Numbered from the stretch's first letter, positions 37,445 through 51,600 are shown. The stretch is DNA of 64,000 nt from Protula sp. h YS-2021 (GCA_949752745.1 OX457027.1:61300329-61364328); one strand, 5' to 3'. Notes: generated from the letters alone by a model not told the origin. Numbers and translations: made by a program.

Positions 37445-39590
37445 GTCATTCCAATAGTCGGAGAATTAACCCCACAGCCAATAGCAACACATCACTTCCA
37501 GGCCCTTTTTCGGTCAAAATTCGAAACGGGCAGCAACTTTTAGAAAACAATCAGGACAAACAATTGATTTTAGATGGGATATCAAGCGGTTTTAACATTG
37601 CAAACATAAATACGGTCGAAATTCAAACCCTGTAAGTAGCTAATAGCTGCAATGGGGAGAGCAAATTTGGAGATAAAGTGGAGGTCGAAATAAGGCAAGA
37701 ATTGCATTTGGTATGCTACGGAATTGTGAAGCAGAAACCAATAATCGTGTCTCCTATCTCTACGGCTAATCGCAAAAACGAGGACGACACATGGCTGATC
37801 GAAACTGCTGGCGGTGGATAACTTAAGTCTTGCTCCATCCAACAAATACACCTCCCATTTGGGGCTTTCGAAAGCGTTATAATCTTCGAACGGGTATGTT
37901 AAACTAATACTCTATCGCCAGGAAATCAAAACCGCCATCTACTATTTAGACAAATTCTTCGTAGAGTTGTATCACACATTTCGTCTAGAGTAGAATTGAA
38001 AGGGTGAATTCTTGTATCATTAATCAAGAATCTCTGTATTATTGTCACCAGAACTAACAGATGATAAACCTAGGCTGCTTTAATTTTTTACTAGTTCCTG
38101 TAATTCTTGTTTGCAATATGTCAGAAAGTGCTTTACTATTTGGAGAAACCTTATTGACGACAGTATGTCACAATGCAGCTGGCAAAATTTGGAAGTTAAA
38201 TACATATTTCGGGCTGTCTTAAAACCCGTCGGTCAAAGTGCTGTTACCTTATGGCTAACAAATGAAAAGGTGTAAAATGTAAACAAAACAAAGTTCTGTG
38301 CAATTTGCTGAATTTTCGGTTACTGTGACGCGTTTTCTGTTCATTGAGCGTAAGCATTCTCATTGATATATAATCAGTTATTGTTAGTAAGCTAATGCAT
38401 CAAAGGGGAAAGAGGTGTTTCCTTATTTGAGCGATAATACCTTTCTTCAACCGTAAGCATACTTTCGGGCCTTACCGTTTCCACAGCATTTCTTTGTATA
38501 AATTATCAAGAAGTTACGAGAGAAAACACCACAATTCTAATTTCTTCTCAATGCGCACACTTTTATATTGAGAGAAACCAACATATAATCTTTTAAAAAC
38601 TTTTACATATGCCAGGTAGGACCTAGTCCCGAGCGACCCTAGTCCATCAGCACTCTTGTACCCAGACTCCCTCTGTGGAGGTGGGAGTCACCTGAGACTA
38701 GGTAGGACCGTCGCCACTTTTTTTTGGCACAATAACTCGTGTTATGGACGCGATGGTGCAATGCTTTTGGCATGTAGCAAATACAGGGTTTTACACATAT
38801 TTTCTGTTATGCATGAAGTAAAATGGCGTGATTCACGAAAATGCCAGACCGGTATATTTTCGGCAGGATTTTTGAGCATACTCGTAGCTGTAACTAGCTA
38901 CTTTATTCTATCATGCCGAACTATCAGTATAAGCCAAATCACACTTTGAGCGTTTCGAAAAAAATGCGCAAGGATTTTGAATTTCGACTACGAGAAAACC
39001 GGGTAAAAAAATGAAAGGAATGATAGAAAAATATATAAGAAATGTCGCAAAAACAATTTTTACTCGGAACATAAAAGAATTTAAAACTTGAAACTATTTG
39101 TTAAAGCGTTTAATAAAATTTTAAAATAGTATACGAGTTGTTAAAAACCCGATTGCTCTTTGATGCAAGAGAAATTTCACATTTAGGCGGAACTCTCTAT
39201 CATTTCTTTAATTTTTTACCCGGTTATTTTTATTCAAAACACATAATTTTTGCGCACTTTATTAGGAACGTCGAAAGTGTGATTGGGAATATTTTAAGTG
39301 GAAGCTGTAAGACATATGAACTCGATCCTCAAAATGACTGCTCACAGCTATAAGGATTGCATGTGAGCATAAACCTGACATTTATATGTGTGTACTAACA
39401 GTTTACTTCCAGTAGCTCAGTATTATGCATTTGAAAACTAGTGGAAGTTGTCGGGGGGTTCTGCACAAAAAGTAGTTCCAGGATAATTCTTGTTTTCGGG
39501 AGGTGGCGACATTACAGGCACGAGTGGGTTTAACCTAGCATTATTCAGCCTCTTTTATAGCCGACTTAAATAAATAAAATTCCAGCCTAG
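37445..39590. other. Intergenic, nothing recognised
   Basis: No exon, RNA gene or identifiable repeat was seen. Confidence 0.4.
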
Positions 39591-39599
39591 TGATTAAAT

Positions 39600-40005
39600 T
39601 AACTAGTTAACACTTGGCAAGCCTTTGGCTTGCAAGGGCCATGTGAATTTGTGCTTGATATGAACGTGTGCATGACATTTTTTATTTCCGCCTTCGATTT
39701 CGTTTTCTTGTTTAAAACGCCATATGAAAAGAGTGTATTTTTTGCAAGTAAATGCGGAGGCACAGCACAGAACACACAGTTCCTCAGCTTTGTTCGAGCT
39801 CTCACTGCGTAAATAGATAACACGGCGTATGCTTGATCAGTCAATAAAACCTTAAGTCAACAAAAACCAAACACTACTCGGCTTATAAGACGTATTGAAT
39901 CTGTGTTGTTTGCAATATATTATTCAAAAAATAACCCATTGAAGGAAGTATTTTTGCGTTTTCATTTTTGTCAAGTGTTTAACATTTCGCTAGCGAAATG
40001 AGGTT
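39600..40005. repeat. Dispersed repeat, copy B (pairs with 6628-7165)
   Basis: The hairpin GCAAGCC-TTT-GGCTTGC and then the same ordered blocks as copy A. It ends just before a (TA)n tract. Confidence 0.8.
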
Positions 40006-40048
40006 CTAGTTTTAGACCGATTTTGTTGTTAGGGGATGGGAGGGAGGG

Positions 40049-40050
<2 letters not shown>

Positions 40051-40113
<63 letters not shown>
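40051..40113. repeat. (TA)n microsatellite, left
   Basis: About 30 TA units directly outside the left inverted repeat. Confidence 0.95.
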
Positions 40114-40116
<3 letters not shown>

Positions 40117-41616
40117 CAGCGGATCTGTCAAATCAGCGACTTTACAAAGCTGCTGAAAATTTCAGCGGCTTTGTAAAGTCGCTGGTTCACTTAGCGGCTT
40201 TGCAAAGCTGCTAGAATTTTCAGCGGCTTTGTAAAGCCGCTGGTTTTAGAGCTCGAAAATTTGGCAATTCCGCTGAAATGATAAAGTAGAAACGGCATAG
40301 GAATCAAATGAGAGTATGAGAGAAATTATTCATTCTTTTAATAGATGACACATATATATACATGTCATTCACACACCATTTTATGGTTATTTCAACAACA
40401 TTAGAAATTGTACTTGTATTAAATTATTTATTGCTTTAAGAGACAGTGCATGTAATTTAAAGTCAGTTAAAGAAAGGGATGTCTTTATTTCACAATCATA
40501 AGATATCAGCGAAATCATAATTGCAATTTTACCATAATACAGACTGCAGTTATGTTTGAAGCAAACTGAATTGCCTGACATGAAGTAAGTATTTGATCTT
40601 TTTTATAAGTCGTATAAATCGGCGATTACATTTTCAGATTTATCACGAAAAACGACAATTGCAATTTTGTTGTCCAAGTTTGCGAAGAAACTCATCACAA
40701 AGAATGGTTCCGTTCTTTTGTCTTATTGTTCTATTACGGAAACCAACATCTCACTAGCTTTTGTTTTGCCAAGAATCTCCGACTCCGGACAGAGTAAATA
40801 TGTCTTTTCAACTCCGGGTGATGATAATTGCATTTTTCTTACCCCACAACTTCCAAATTACGAGAATTATCAAAAACGCCAGATTTTTTTATTGGATGAT
40901 GATTTCAGCTAATCAAATAAGTACCTTCAGACCGATGTTCTACATGAAATCTATCAAATCGACAGAAAATCAAATAAGTAAAAAATAATAAGTAAAAAAA
41001 AAAAAAAAGTACATAAAAAATTGATATCAGTGAACACTCTCAAAATTAAGAAAAATGGATATAGATAACGAAACGCGATTCACTCGCGAACTGAAAAAAA
41101 CGATTCTTTTCATTGCAAGATAGTTCAAAAAGTAATTTGATACCGAAAGAAGAATACGACCTGCTAATAAATGACATTATTGCAGCAAAGCAGTCAGTTG
41201 CAAAAACACATCAATATCACTTGCTTCGGAAATACGATCTTTTACTTTGTGGTGACGTGCAGAAAGTGTAAGATTCAGATTCGAAAGAACCCACTTTATA
41301 CTTTATTATGTGGATTTAAAAAATTTGTATGACACCATTAAGCGAGCCCATATAGCCACAAGTCATAGGGTCGAGACAGCATGAGAAGGGAAATTGGCAA
41401 ATGGTGTGTAAATAGCCTATTTCATAGACATATTCCTATGCCCTTTCCACTTTATCATTTCAGCGGAATTGTCAAATTTTTGATCGCTAAAACCAGCGGC
41501 TTTGCAAAGTCGCTGAAAAATCCAGCGGCTTTGCAAAGCCGCTAAGTGAACCAGCGACTTTACAAAGCCGCTGAAAATTTCAGCGGCTTTGTAAAGTCGC
41601 TGATTTGACAGATCCG

Positions 41617-41619
<3 letters not shown>
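40117..41619 (+). mobile_element. 1.5-kb inverted-repeat DNA transposon remnant (Ginger/KRBA2-like)
   Basis: Inverted repeats of about 189 bp (40117-40305 and 41431-41619) match from CAGCGGATCTGTCAAATCAG inward to GGAAT. Each contains 3-4 CAGCGGCTTTGYAAAGYCGC sub-repeats that are themselves palindromic. (TA)n lies outside both ends. Inside is a broken integrase N-terminus (41128-41404). The link to Ginger elements rests on that fragment. Confidence 0.75.
41055..41404 (+). pseudogene. KRBA2/Ginger-type integrase N-terminal remnant
   Basis: From an ATG at 41055 (MDIDNETRF) the frame stops, then resumes in another frame as PKEEYDLLINDIIAAKQS, YHLLRKYDLLLCGDVQKV. After a further shift comes NLYDTIKRAHIATSH, the His-rich zinc-binding block found before the integrase core in Ginger-type/KRBA2 proteins. 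Several stops; the core and catalytic triad are absent. Confidence 0.7.

Positions 41620-41688
<69 letters not shown>
41620..41688. repeat. (TA)n microsatellite, right
   Basis: About 34 TA units directly outside the right inverted repeat. Confidence 0.95.
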
Positions 41689-41690
<2 letters not shown>

Positions 41691-41912
41691 GGGTCCATCT
41701 TACTGAAAAATATCTTTGGTGGAGTCATATTTTATTTGTACAACAGCTGAACAATTAGCACCCCTTCCGTATCTACATTGCCGTATCTGCAGGATTAAGT
41801 ACTCCGGTTATAGATGCAGATCAAATGCGCACAAAAAGTGTGGTTTTATGTTCCAATAAGCAATGGATATGGAAAATGAAAAGAAAAAAATTCTTGGGAT
41901 ATTCAAATAAGT

Positions 41913-42230
41913 GAATTTTACATTTATGTGGTGCTGAAGCAGTTGCAGCCAAGTGAATGTCCTTGGACATCCAGAATAAAAGGAGACGGAAACTGTCTTT
42001 TTCGGGCATTGGCAAGTGTAGTTTGTGGTTCTCAGGAAGTTCCCACAATTGATCTCTTCAAATACGACAAACTCTGGTGAATCGCTGAAGTCAGTTTGCA
42101 GTAACATGACGCAACACATCAGTTCGACCGGGATGGAATTTTACGGCAAATGGGGAACAGAGTGAATTTCTCATGACTTTTGTTTTTATTGCATTAATTG
42201 ATGCTAATAAAGCGCGACCACACTCTCTTT
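41913..42230 (+). pseudogene. OTU-domain cysteine protease pseudogene
   Basis: The plus strand encodes PSECPWTSRIKGDGNCLFRA and then LASVVCGSQEVP. GDGNCLFRALA is the catalytic Asp/Cys block of OTU deubiquitinases. A stop follows at DKLW, then fragments EFYGKWGTE and, in another frame, EFLMTFVFIALIDANKA complete the OTU middle part. At least one stop and one frameshift. Such OTU domains often occur in transposon proteins, so it may be mobile-element cargo. Confidence 0.75.
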
Positions 42231-42622
42231 GAAAGATAATAAAAATATTATCATTGTATGAAAAAGTATGTGGTGGGGGGGGGGGGAGTATTATATATTA
42301 TTTTTCCCGGAGAGCAGACAGTAATATATATTACTATCCCAGGGGAGAAAAAGTATTATGGGGGAACTGTATTTCCTTACGCCGGAGTAGCTGCAGCCAC
42401 CGCCCACTGCTAACCCCCCTCCTCCAATTCCAAAGCTTATTTGCACTGATTAGCGTAAGATTTGAAATGCTTTGTTTAAAAAAAAGGACTTGCAAACGTT
42501 TGCTGAGTGCCTTTACTGCACATAAAGGCTTAATGACAAAGGTTTTTTGTTTTTAAAAATCAAAGAAGTAAAAAAATACGATTTTTTGCGCTGATTTAAA
42601 TTATGATTTAAAACATTTGATT

Positions 42623-42700
42623 ATATGTCTCCCCCGAAAGGGAGACATATATACATTTTTTTGTGTCCGTCTGTCTGTCCGCAGCGATTTCTCAGAAGCC
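42623..42700 (+). repeat. Hairpin plus GTCCGTCTGTCTGTCC element
   Basis: An 11-bp perfect hairpin, ATATGTCTCCC-CCGAAA-GGGAGACATAT, then TGTGTCCGTCTGTCTGTCCG and CAGCGATTTCTCAGAA. The latter two recur at 44428-44465. Confidence 0.75.
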
Positions 42701-45110
42701 GCAGGGTTTTACCTCAACTTCAAAATCTTTGCGTCCCAGGGACGCCACGCTTTCATATTTTTGCGTCCCCCATGATTTTTTTCTGCGTCCTCCAATTTGC
42801 ACCGTGTGTCTCCATACTTCAATAAGCACAAAGGGTGTGTGTTGGGGGGGGGGGGGGAGTAACAGGTAACGCGTAGACTTGCAGTTCATACTATCTTTTA
42901 TTACCAAACCAAGACAATTCTAAAAGCAATGAATTCTCATCTAACCAGGCCAGCTTTTCATATTGTGAAACACTCTGGCAGCGTCGGGAAAATCAAATTG
43001 TTCTATGACTGGTCCTTTCAGTTTAATGAATATTAAACAGTTCAACCGCCCAGGGTTTAGTCTGTTTCTGTTTTTATTGCGTTTTAAACCAAACATCTTC
43101 GTTCACATGGAACAGACGAAACCGGTATAACCAGATCCGGTTTGCACAGCAATGCAAAATCAGGTAACTGAATATGGAATCGTAAATGAGCGTTTTTGCA
43201 AAAGTGGGACTCGAAATTAGTCCTGAAGCCCCATAATTTCTGGCCGGGCTCCACGATTTTCAAGACGTGAGGTCCGGTGGGCCCTACAATTTTTTCAGAA
43301 AGGCCTATGTTAATCGGCAATATAAACGATTTTCACAGAAGAGGAAATATGGGTGTGGGAAGCATATAAATATAATAAAAACCATAAAAAGACAAACTGA
43401 AGACTTTGTGTTACCGGTATGTGTACGAATAGTTAAGAGAAAAAAATTACATTTATGGGAATATTGTCATTTTTCTAATATATAGCCTGTATATATCCGG
43501 GCCCCAGGATTTTCGGCCGGGCCCCAAGAAATTTGGTAAAAATGGTTAATTTCGAGCCCTGCAAAAGCCTCAAAGGTCGTGTTTTTTTGTAGAACTGTAC
43601 AAATGCTTAAGCTGTAGATAATTTTTTTTTCAGTAATAATGCACGTGTGAAGACAGATTTTTATGCGTCCCTGGGACGCACGCCTTAAATTTTTTTGCGT
43701 CCCGGGCCAATTTTTTTGCAACATTGACGCGCAAGTGCGCGTCCCGTAAATCCCTGGAAGCCGATTGTCTCAAAACGCGCATGCATGTTTGGGGGCACAT
43801 GTCTAGATGATGCCTATGTTAATTTTTAAACTGGGGGCGGGGGGGGGGGGGGGGTTCCTGCAATTTTTCACTTTGTGCAGGCGAAATATCCGGAACGGTT
43901 GGTTGGAATTGGCTCAGACATTGCGAGAAGAACACGCATAAGGTGTAAATGTTATTTTATTTTTCATTTTCGTTAAAAATGGTGTTTTTTTGGCGATTTT
44001 TTAAATTTTTGACTTGTGTGTGTTTTGTATTCGATATCTCCGAAACTATTCTTTCGATTTTGCTCAAGGCTTCCAAGAAGAACTACCATAGAGTGCAATT
44101 GTACACTGAGGGGCTATTGTTTGTTTTCGTCAAAAAAATGGATTTTTTGCGATGTTTGGAAATTTTTTATTTATGCTTTATTAAGTTTGAGTCATAATTA
44201 AGAGACTGCCTGTTGAAACTTCACTATACCTTGCACAGTAATAGAATAAATGTTGGAGGTATGCAGCCTTTTTATTGTTTTTATTTGAGTAAATTTTCAA
44301 TTTCGGGCATATTTTTGAAGAAAAAAATGAGTGTCGTTGTATTGTGCACGCAACATACTCGTGGCGTAATGGTCCTGTATGCCACTTTTGATTTTTTTAG
44401 TCGATTTTTCAATTATATAGATTTTGCTGTGTCCGTCTGTCTGTCCGCAGCGATTTCTCAGAAACTCACAAGCCGAATTCTTTCAAAACTCGCGTGCAGA
44501 TTGAGGGTACTAACCAGATGATGCCCATGTCATTTTTTTTTCGTTCCCACAAAAATTTTTTTTTTTGCGATTTTTTTTTTTTTTTTTTTTTTACATTTTT
44601 TGTGGTTTTCGTGCTCTCTTGCTCAAACCATGTATTGCAGGTAATTCAAACCTTGCAGGAATAAAGGCCATAAAGTGCAAATATGTATTGGGTTGGTATT
44701 GTTCATTTTCGTAAAAATTCCTATTTTTGTCGATTTTTTTTATTTTTGACTGACGTGTGTTTTCACTGTCTGTTGACTTTGTGTGTACGATATGTGCGAA
44801 ACGGTTTGTTGGATTTTGTTCAAACCTTGCAGGAAGAACGATCATATAGTGCAAATGTTCACTGAGGAGTTATTGCTCATTTTCGGCCGAAATTGTATTT
44901 TTGGCGATTTTCACAAAAACCCTGTAAAATGCGTTTCCTTCTTACTTCTGTATTCGTTCTGTTTCAAGTGACTGATTGGGGACGGGGGAGACACATCCGT
45001 TTTTGTGTTAACAAAAACACTTGCCAATCTAGTTTAAATCATACCAGTCCTGGTATTACACATGGCAGAATACTCCAGCTGTCGCGTATTTTTTCCTGTT
45101 TGCAATTATG
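42700..45110. repeat. Degenerate satellite-like repeats
   Basis: Units of 150-230 bp recur with the order GAAACNNTTNNTTGGATTTTG, TTCAAACCTTGCAGGAAGAA, ATAGTGCAAATGTNCACTGAG, GTTCATTTTCG and T-rich GCGATTTTT. Hydrophobic frames across it are artefacts of the T-rich strand. Confidence 0.6.
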
Positions 45111-45111
45111 A

Positions 45112-45252
45112 AGGTGAGTGATACGTGCAGCTAACTATAGGTGAGTGATACGTACAGGTAACTATAGGTGAGTGATGCGTACAGGTAACTATAGGTGAGT
45201 GATGCGTATAGGTAACTATAGGTGAGTGATACGTATAGGTAACTATAGGTGA
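45112..45252. repeat. 27-bp tandem array
   Basis: Five copies of GGTGAGTGATACGTACAGGT plus AACTATA with one or two changes each. Confidence 0.93.
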
Positions 45253-45259
45253 TTGCACA

Positions 45260-47640
45260 GCCGTGAAATCGGTTGTTCTCACGTGTGCGATGCGTCGCAA
45301 ATGCATAGAAATCATGAGAAATTTTTCCTCACGATCAAGCGTACAAGAATCACCCTCATGCAGTGTAGAAGGTAAAACGTGGCGACCCTGAATGACCTCT
45401 CAAGGTCCCGAAATTCTAGTGAGCCCGAGGGGGGCGTCCATGCGATTACTCGTTCCAATTTTCATCAAATACGTTCATGGGCTGTGATGGAATTCTGTTC
45501 ACAAAACCCACACTGACGAAAATGTTGACATCAAACCGTGATGACCTTGAATGACGAATCCAGGTCTCCAGAATCTAATCAGCCCCGTAAGTCCTCGGCA
45601 TGAATGTTCGAACCAAGGTTCATTAAAAATCCGTTTTTATGAATCATGTTCATAAGAAAAGCGTGGCGCACGAACCGGCAGACAGTCAAGTCAAAACCAT
45701 TATACACGTCGTGACCTAGTCAGATCAGGCCACAAAAATGTTACATTATTGTGTGTATTTTTTAACGATGGCGCAATAGGGAATGAAAAAAGGTAGGGGA
45801 GGATCCGAGAACTGGATATGGCTTAAATATTTTATTAGTTTAAAAATATATAATTTGAAATCTAGCTGTATGCGGCAAATGTAATGGTCTCAGGCGAGCT
45901 TCAGTTTGTGCAATGGATTTGTCGATTTTGTTTCTGTTGCAATCTGGGCACGTAGAATTTTTATTTACATTTTATTTTTCCGTAGAGACGGTATACAAAT
46001 AATAGTGAAATGGTTCGTCCTGTTTAAACTAACAAAAAATAAATACAGGTGGTACATTGATTGCATTGTATTGATAAGTAGACATTGAACACTGTGACAG
46101 ACAAAATTAAATGCTGTAATCTGATTGGTCGATTCCCAAATCACTAATTTTTCAGTGTTGACGGAAACGCATATGTCTATAGATATCGCATTTATTGAGC
46201 TTTATTTAAACATTTTCGTAAATGGTCACTAATCAGAACTTCAAAAAAGTGTTTTAACACTTGACCGGTCGTGTCAAGAGATCTGCCCGTACGTCCATAC
46301 TTCTCACCTGCCTCGTCAGAGTACCCCTACAGCTATATCAGCCCCCACCCCCGCAATTTCTGTTCACCAGAAAAGTAATCTGAAATTAATTAAAACAAAA
46401 TTATGCTTACATAATAGCTGTCATTTTTCTTCGGAATATATAGATATTGCACAGCAGTGTGTCATTTTTTAACCTCTCCCATTTGTTCAACCTCTACAAC
46501 TCCTTTATACCCCTCCTTCCGCCAGAAGGGTACCCGCCCAGTCGGGCAGGTTAGGGCCCGTAACTGCCAGGCCAACCCGCGGGAAGTGGTTAATGTAAAG
46601 TCCTGATAATACACTTCATAGTACCGACTCGAAATAAGTCCATATCTGCTAGATGTTACTCAGTAGATGCTGATGTTTTTTGTCATATAATGCTGATTTT
46701 CTGCACAAGAGAGGAAGAAGTACTGACGCAGAAAAACATACTTTTTGCACCCAGAATGACATGATAAAATTCATTGATAGAAAACGAAACTTGCTTTGAA
46801 CTGCGAAAGATTTGTGAACTATAAAATTTAAAGGACCCACTAACGAAACTATGAAACATAAACGAGGCAGTCTGCAGCTCTCATTATAGAGAAATTAACG
46901 ATGATGGCTATTTTTTGCATTTAATTCCGTACTAGAAAAATTTTAATCCTGCTTTAACTGACCAGGAATTAAAAAAAAAACAACGGGGGTGGATGGAGGA
47001 GCTGATATAGATTAACTTTTAACATGTAAATTTTAATCCTACCTCAAGTAATCAAGAGCTACAGAAACGTAGCGAAGTGGGGGGGGGGGAGGGGGGGAGG
47101 GGGGGGGCTTTGAGGTTTGTGATACAGATTGACTTTTATATAACTGATTTTTAAGTCGGCAGCCGGTTAAGCTGCCTAGATCAAGACTTAGATGGTAAAT
47201 AGGGAATTATCTCAAATCCAGTATGAAATGCCTACTGCCAAAATGTTGCAAGTACCTTTCGAAGTTTTCGATCGTCTTTTAGTTTCACGCCTTCTTCCGG
47301 GGCTTCGACACCACATACAATATGCATAGTGTGCCTTGTATTTTTTTTCACATATTTGATTCCAAATGTTGTGTCATTAGTGTGAAGTGTCTTGTAAATG
47401 GATGTGTCGCGAGGGAGGGGGTATATGATGTGTTGATAATAAATGCTGACGCCTTTTATGAACATCACTCTCATGATCTTATGTTTTTTTAAATATGATT
47501 TATATGAATAATTTTGTAACAATGAATACGATCATGTGGTTTTGTCAGTTCTTTTCATACAGATTTTAGTAATCTTTAGAAGCTCTGTCGACGTTTCCCC
47601 TCAAAGGTATGAAAATCGGTGTGCCGGTATTGGCAGTCTT
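45260..47640. other. Intergenic, nothing recognised
   Basis: No gene seen; G-rich tract at 47080-47110. Confidence 0.4.
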
Positions 47641-47657
47641 TTAATAAAAGTTGTCTG

Positions 47658-47660
<3 letters not shown>

Positions 47661-47730
<70 letters not shown>
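47661..47730. repeat. (TG)n microsatellite
   Basis: About 34 uninterrupted TG units. Confidence 0.97.
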
Positions 47731-47736
<6 letters not shown>

Positions 47737-48506
47737 TTCTGTGCGTCGAAGGCGCTGCAGGCGTTTAATTCGCACAAGAGCGAATGTTACCAAAAAGAAT
47801 TAGTGCCGATACTCAGTCGGAAAAGATTCGACGCCGTGATACGGTTTCAATACACTTGAGCAGGCGTCAGTGAAGCTTACCTACCAAAACGGACACAGTT
47901 CCTTAAGCACTTGCAGTTTGTGAGTGTGACAGTTGGATACGGGATTGATCTTTGTCTCACGCTTCCAGTAACGAAACACATCTATCTTCATTATGAAAAT
48001 ATTGAAAAAAGCCTCGCCAACGACTGAAAGGTCTCAAGTTCGGTGGACAATATATAAAAGATATGGCGGAATGGAAAAGTTGTTAGAGTATGGAGCGTCA
48101 AGTTCTTTTGCTAAAAAAAAAAAAACAAATGTGTTGTTTTAATCCGAACAAGATGCTGAGTCTGGTTTTCGTTGTATAACACCGCTGTATAACAAGGCGA
48201 CTCCGCAAACAAATGGACCCGTTTTTTTGGGCTGCATCTGAGAAAGGACATGTAGGTTGACATAAGAGCAGAGTGTAGCACATATGTCGCCGAGGGATGA
48301 TTTATAAGAGGAGAATGACATTTTGATTTGATCAAATTGCTGTTTGAATGTGGCTTGTAAAACCAGTATAGTTTCTTTGCTAGTGAAACTTGAAATGTGA
48401 AACTGGATATGTATTCAAATGAGGATCCTGGGGTTTCAGTTAGAGACGTCGAGTCGAGAGAAGTGTAAAATATAAAGTCCACAGCAGCGAGAAGAAAAAA
48501 CGTAAG

Positions 48507-48507
<1 letters not shown>

Positions 48508-48585
<78 letters not shown>

Positions 48586-48605
48586 ATAGTAGTCGTAGTA
48601 GTAGT
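48508..48605. repeat. (TTA)n-(GTA)n compound microsatellite
   Basis: About 16 TTA units run into about 15 AGT/GTA units. Confidence 0.95.
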
Positions 48606-48659
48606 ATTCATTTGCATTTATAGTAGTTACCTATGTCCCCCACAAGGGATGCATGATAT

Positions 48660-51600
48660 AAGGCTATTAGCATCGAAAGCAGTGTCCGGATATTTTTCGG
48701 GGGATGGAAGAAGGGAGTCCAGGACTATTGCCCCGTCTGCACATCATGAACAACTAAAAGGGAGAGCGGCTATCAGGCCTGTGGGGTACGGGTCTAATAA
48801 CATTCCTTAGATACTTTCGTGTACATATGTTTTGTACACACAGTGTTGTCAGTACATCGCATCAGAGCTGCACTCCAACATTATCTGCGGCTTGTACAAA
48901 GGTTGTCACGGCCGCGCAGTATCCTTTAAGCCAGCATTTTTAATTGTTACAGAGTGATGTGTTTTAGGGAATAACTAAGAGATGAAATACAATAAAAGTA
49001 AACTGATACTAGTCCGTGGGTTGTTTTAACAGCAGCAGCCCTTCCCTCGGCTGCGCACAGTTTTTGCACTCGTCTTTTCAGTCGCATGTTACCAGTGTGA
49101 AGGCGAAGATAAACGCATGTTCCGTGTGACCCACGATAAGTTGCTATTAAAATGGGTCGGCTGCATGATATACCATAAACCTAGCTGTAAGTAAGGTTTG
49201 TTGCGAACAAAAAAGTCATACTCTACATTTTAATTCGTCGCCGACTGTTCTGTCTCCGGCAGCTCTGGCTCGTGCTGTCCCTGTGTGCAGGGACGTGGAG
49301 GGGAATTCGAGGCCCTAAATCTCTGACGGTTTTCGGTGTATCAGCCGAACTTTTCTGTGTGTAGGTATGGTGGTGACAAATAACCGCCCCCCTACCCTCC
49401 CCCTTCTCAGTAAGCGGTGCAGCGTTGTTGCCTTCGGGGCAATAAGGACTGTGTGCTAATCAATAGTCATATTTAAAGGATCAAATGAAAGCTGTAGTGT
49501 AGCTTGTATGCGGCGTCACATTGTCCTAACATTTGATTGTTTGCAGTTGATTACAGCGCGATTTGTTGGTAATGGATAGAAATCATGTCATGTTAGATGC
49601 GGGCTATGGCTTGACAAGAAGCATCAGGCGTCAGGGCACATTGGTTGTGGTACAAATATGCCACTGCACTGATTATCATCCCAACATCATATCCAAAGAT
49701 ATCCGGGCCGGTTGGGATGCAGATGGGTGCTGCCAAATATGGGAGAATTCCGATGTGATAAACGAAAAAAAAATACATTTGATATTGTAACTATTTTGGC
49801 ACATTTTCTGGGATATATTTAATATTAGAACACGTGCGTGAAACAAGTTCAGATGTGACACGTTTCACTGTGCCCTCTGTATGAAAACATGCCAGGCGGA
49901 AAAAAACACGTGGCAGTGCATAACGCGTTCGCATAGGATGGGAACTGTGGACACCAAAGTTCAACTTAAAACATATGTAATGTTGGCAGATTAAAGAAAT
50001 AAAATAGTTAAAAAATAAAGATATTGACAAATGGAGTGCAGAAGAAAATGAGTTTTTTTTTCAAGACTTCGGATTCGCGAGCCTGAACTTTGTTGCGTCT
50101 AGTGACGTAATTCAGTATGTAAAAGGGATAAATAATTTATGGGAAAAATGCAGATTCTGGCGTTCTGGCAATTTGAAGCGTTAAAATGCGTACCGAAGAA
50201 TGACAACTCATTGATGATTAATTAATCAAATGAAATGCAGCTTTAAGACGTGATTTTTTTCATTTTAAATAAATAATCGTATTGCTTTAACAAAATTGTG
50301 CAGTGATTTTTAAGCAACACTAAAACACTTAAGGCTTTTATTATTTTATTTATTATTTTGTCCCTACGAGAACACGTGTGAATGAGAAGGAAAGTATATG
50401 GCAGTGCAATACAAGTTCTTGTCACGCATCGTAGCCTAATAATTGACATTTTCTCTCATATAGTCATGTCTCTTATCGACTATAGACAGGTATTATCGAG
50501 ATTTTCTCTTCAATGTATACAAGGGGCATTTTTTGGGATGCCCTTATCAGGGCACAGAAGTAAATTCTGCTGATATTGTGACGTAAGTTGAAGCCTGTTT
50601 GTGTCTGGGATAGTAATGAGGGACGAGGGGAGGGGGTATCGGCGGGACAGGTGTGGCCATTTCTTGCTTGAGGGAAAAAAACGCAATCCTGACTGGTTGT
50701 TCTTGGTGAAGCAATGTGAACGAAAGTGTACAGGTCACAAAGCGCACATGCATTTAAAGTTACTGCTAATGTAACTGTTGCAAGCTGGGGGTGGCGTACG
50801 GTGTTCCGTGATACTGGAAGCTATGACGTGACAAGGGGTACCCCCCCCCCCACCCCCACCACCACCGCCGTCAAGGGTGGGCGGGTTCTGCAGTGAATGA
50901 ACTGAGCCTCATGAGAGCCAATTTCACGTCAATTTCGTTTTCTCAGAAATCTGCATTCAAGCAATAACATTTTGCGTGCAAATGAGAAAAAAATTATTAT
51001 GCTCTCGAGATAAACAAGTTAACAGTCATGACAGAAGCCAGTTGGTATTTGAACGCTTTGTGGCAGTTGTTTGTTCGATTTGAATCAAAGGGCTTCTCCC
51101 TGTGTTAATTTCGAACACTTGGATCACAGTTGTTAATGCGATTTAGAAAAAAAAAACAGTCGTATATGGCGAAGACACCAGCAAAGCTAAGAACAATTCT
51201 GAAGAACATTTACAAGTTGTGACGCCAGATGAACGCCATTTCTTCAACTACAGGGTTGAACTTCGAAAGATTCGATGATTGCAATTAGAGGGTCCCGAAA
51301 ATTGAAACAAGCTTATTAAATATTTTTACGGGCCGGTGGGCCACCCTTAGCTTAAATTAAAATGTGAGAAATCAATTGAAGGGGTCCATGCATAAACTTG
51401 ATAACTCCACTTATCAGGAAAATGCACTATTACCACCACGGTATTTCTTGGCCTCTGTTCTATCACATATGTAAGTCTTACACCTCGAAACCGATTAGAA
51501 GTGGGCATTTTTGAGAAAAATGCAATAGGAAAAAGCTATGTTTGTTACTAAAATTTCAAACTTTCAAGGCGTTTTTCTCCACTGCTGATAACTGCAGTTA

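Noticed and set aside
43949..44865. Hydrophobic frames suggesting membrane proteins
   Set aside because: They come from T-rich degenerate repeats and change between units.
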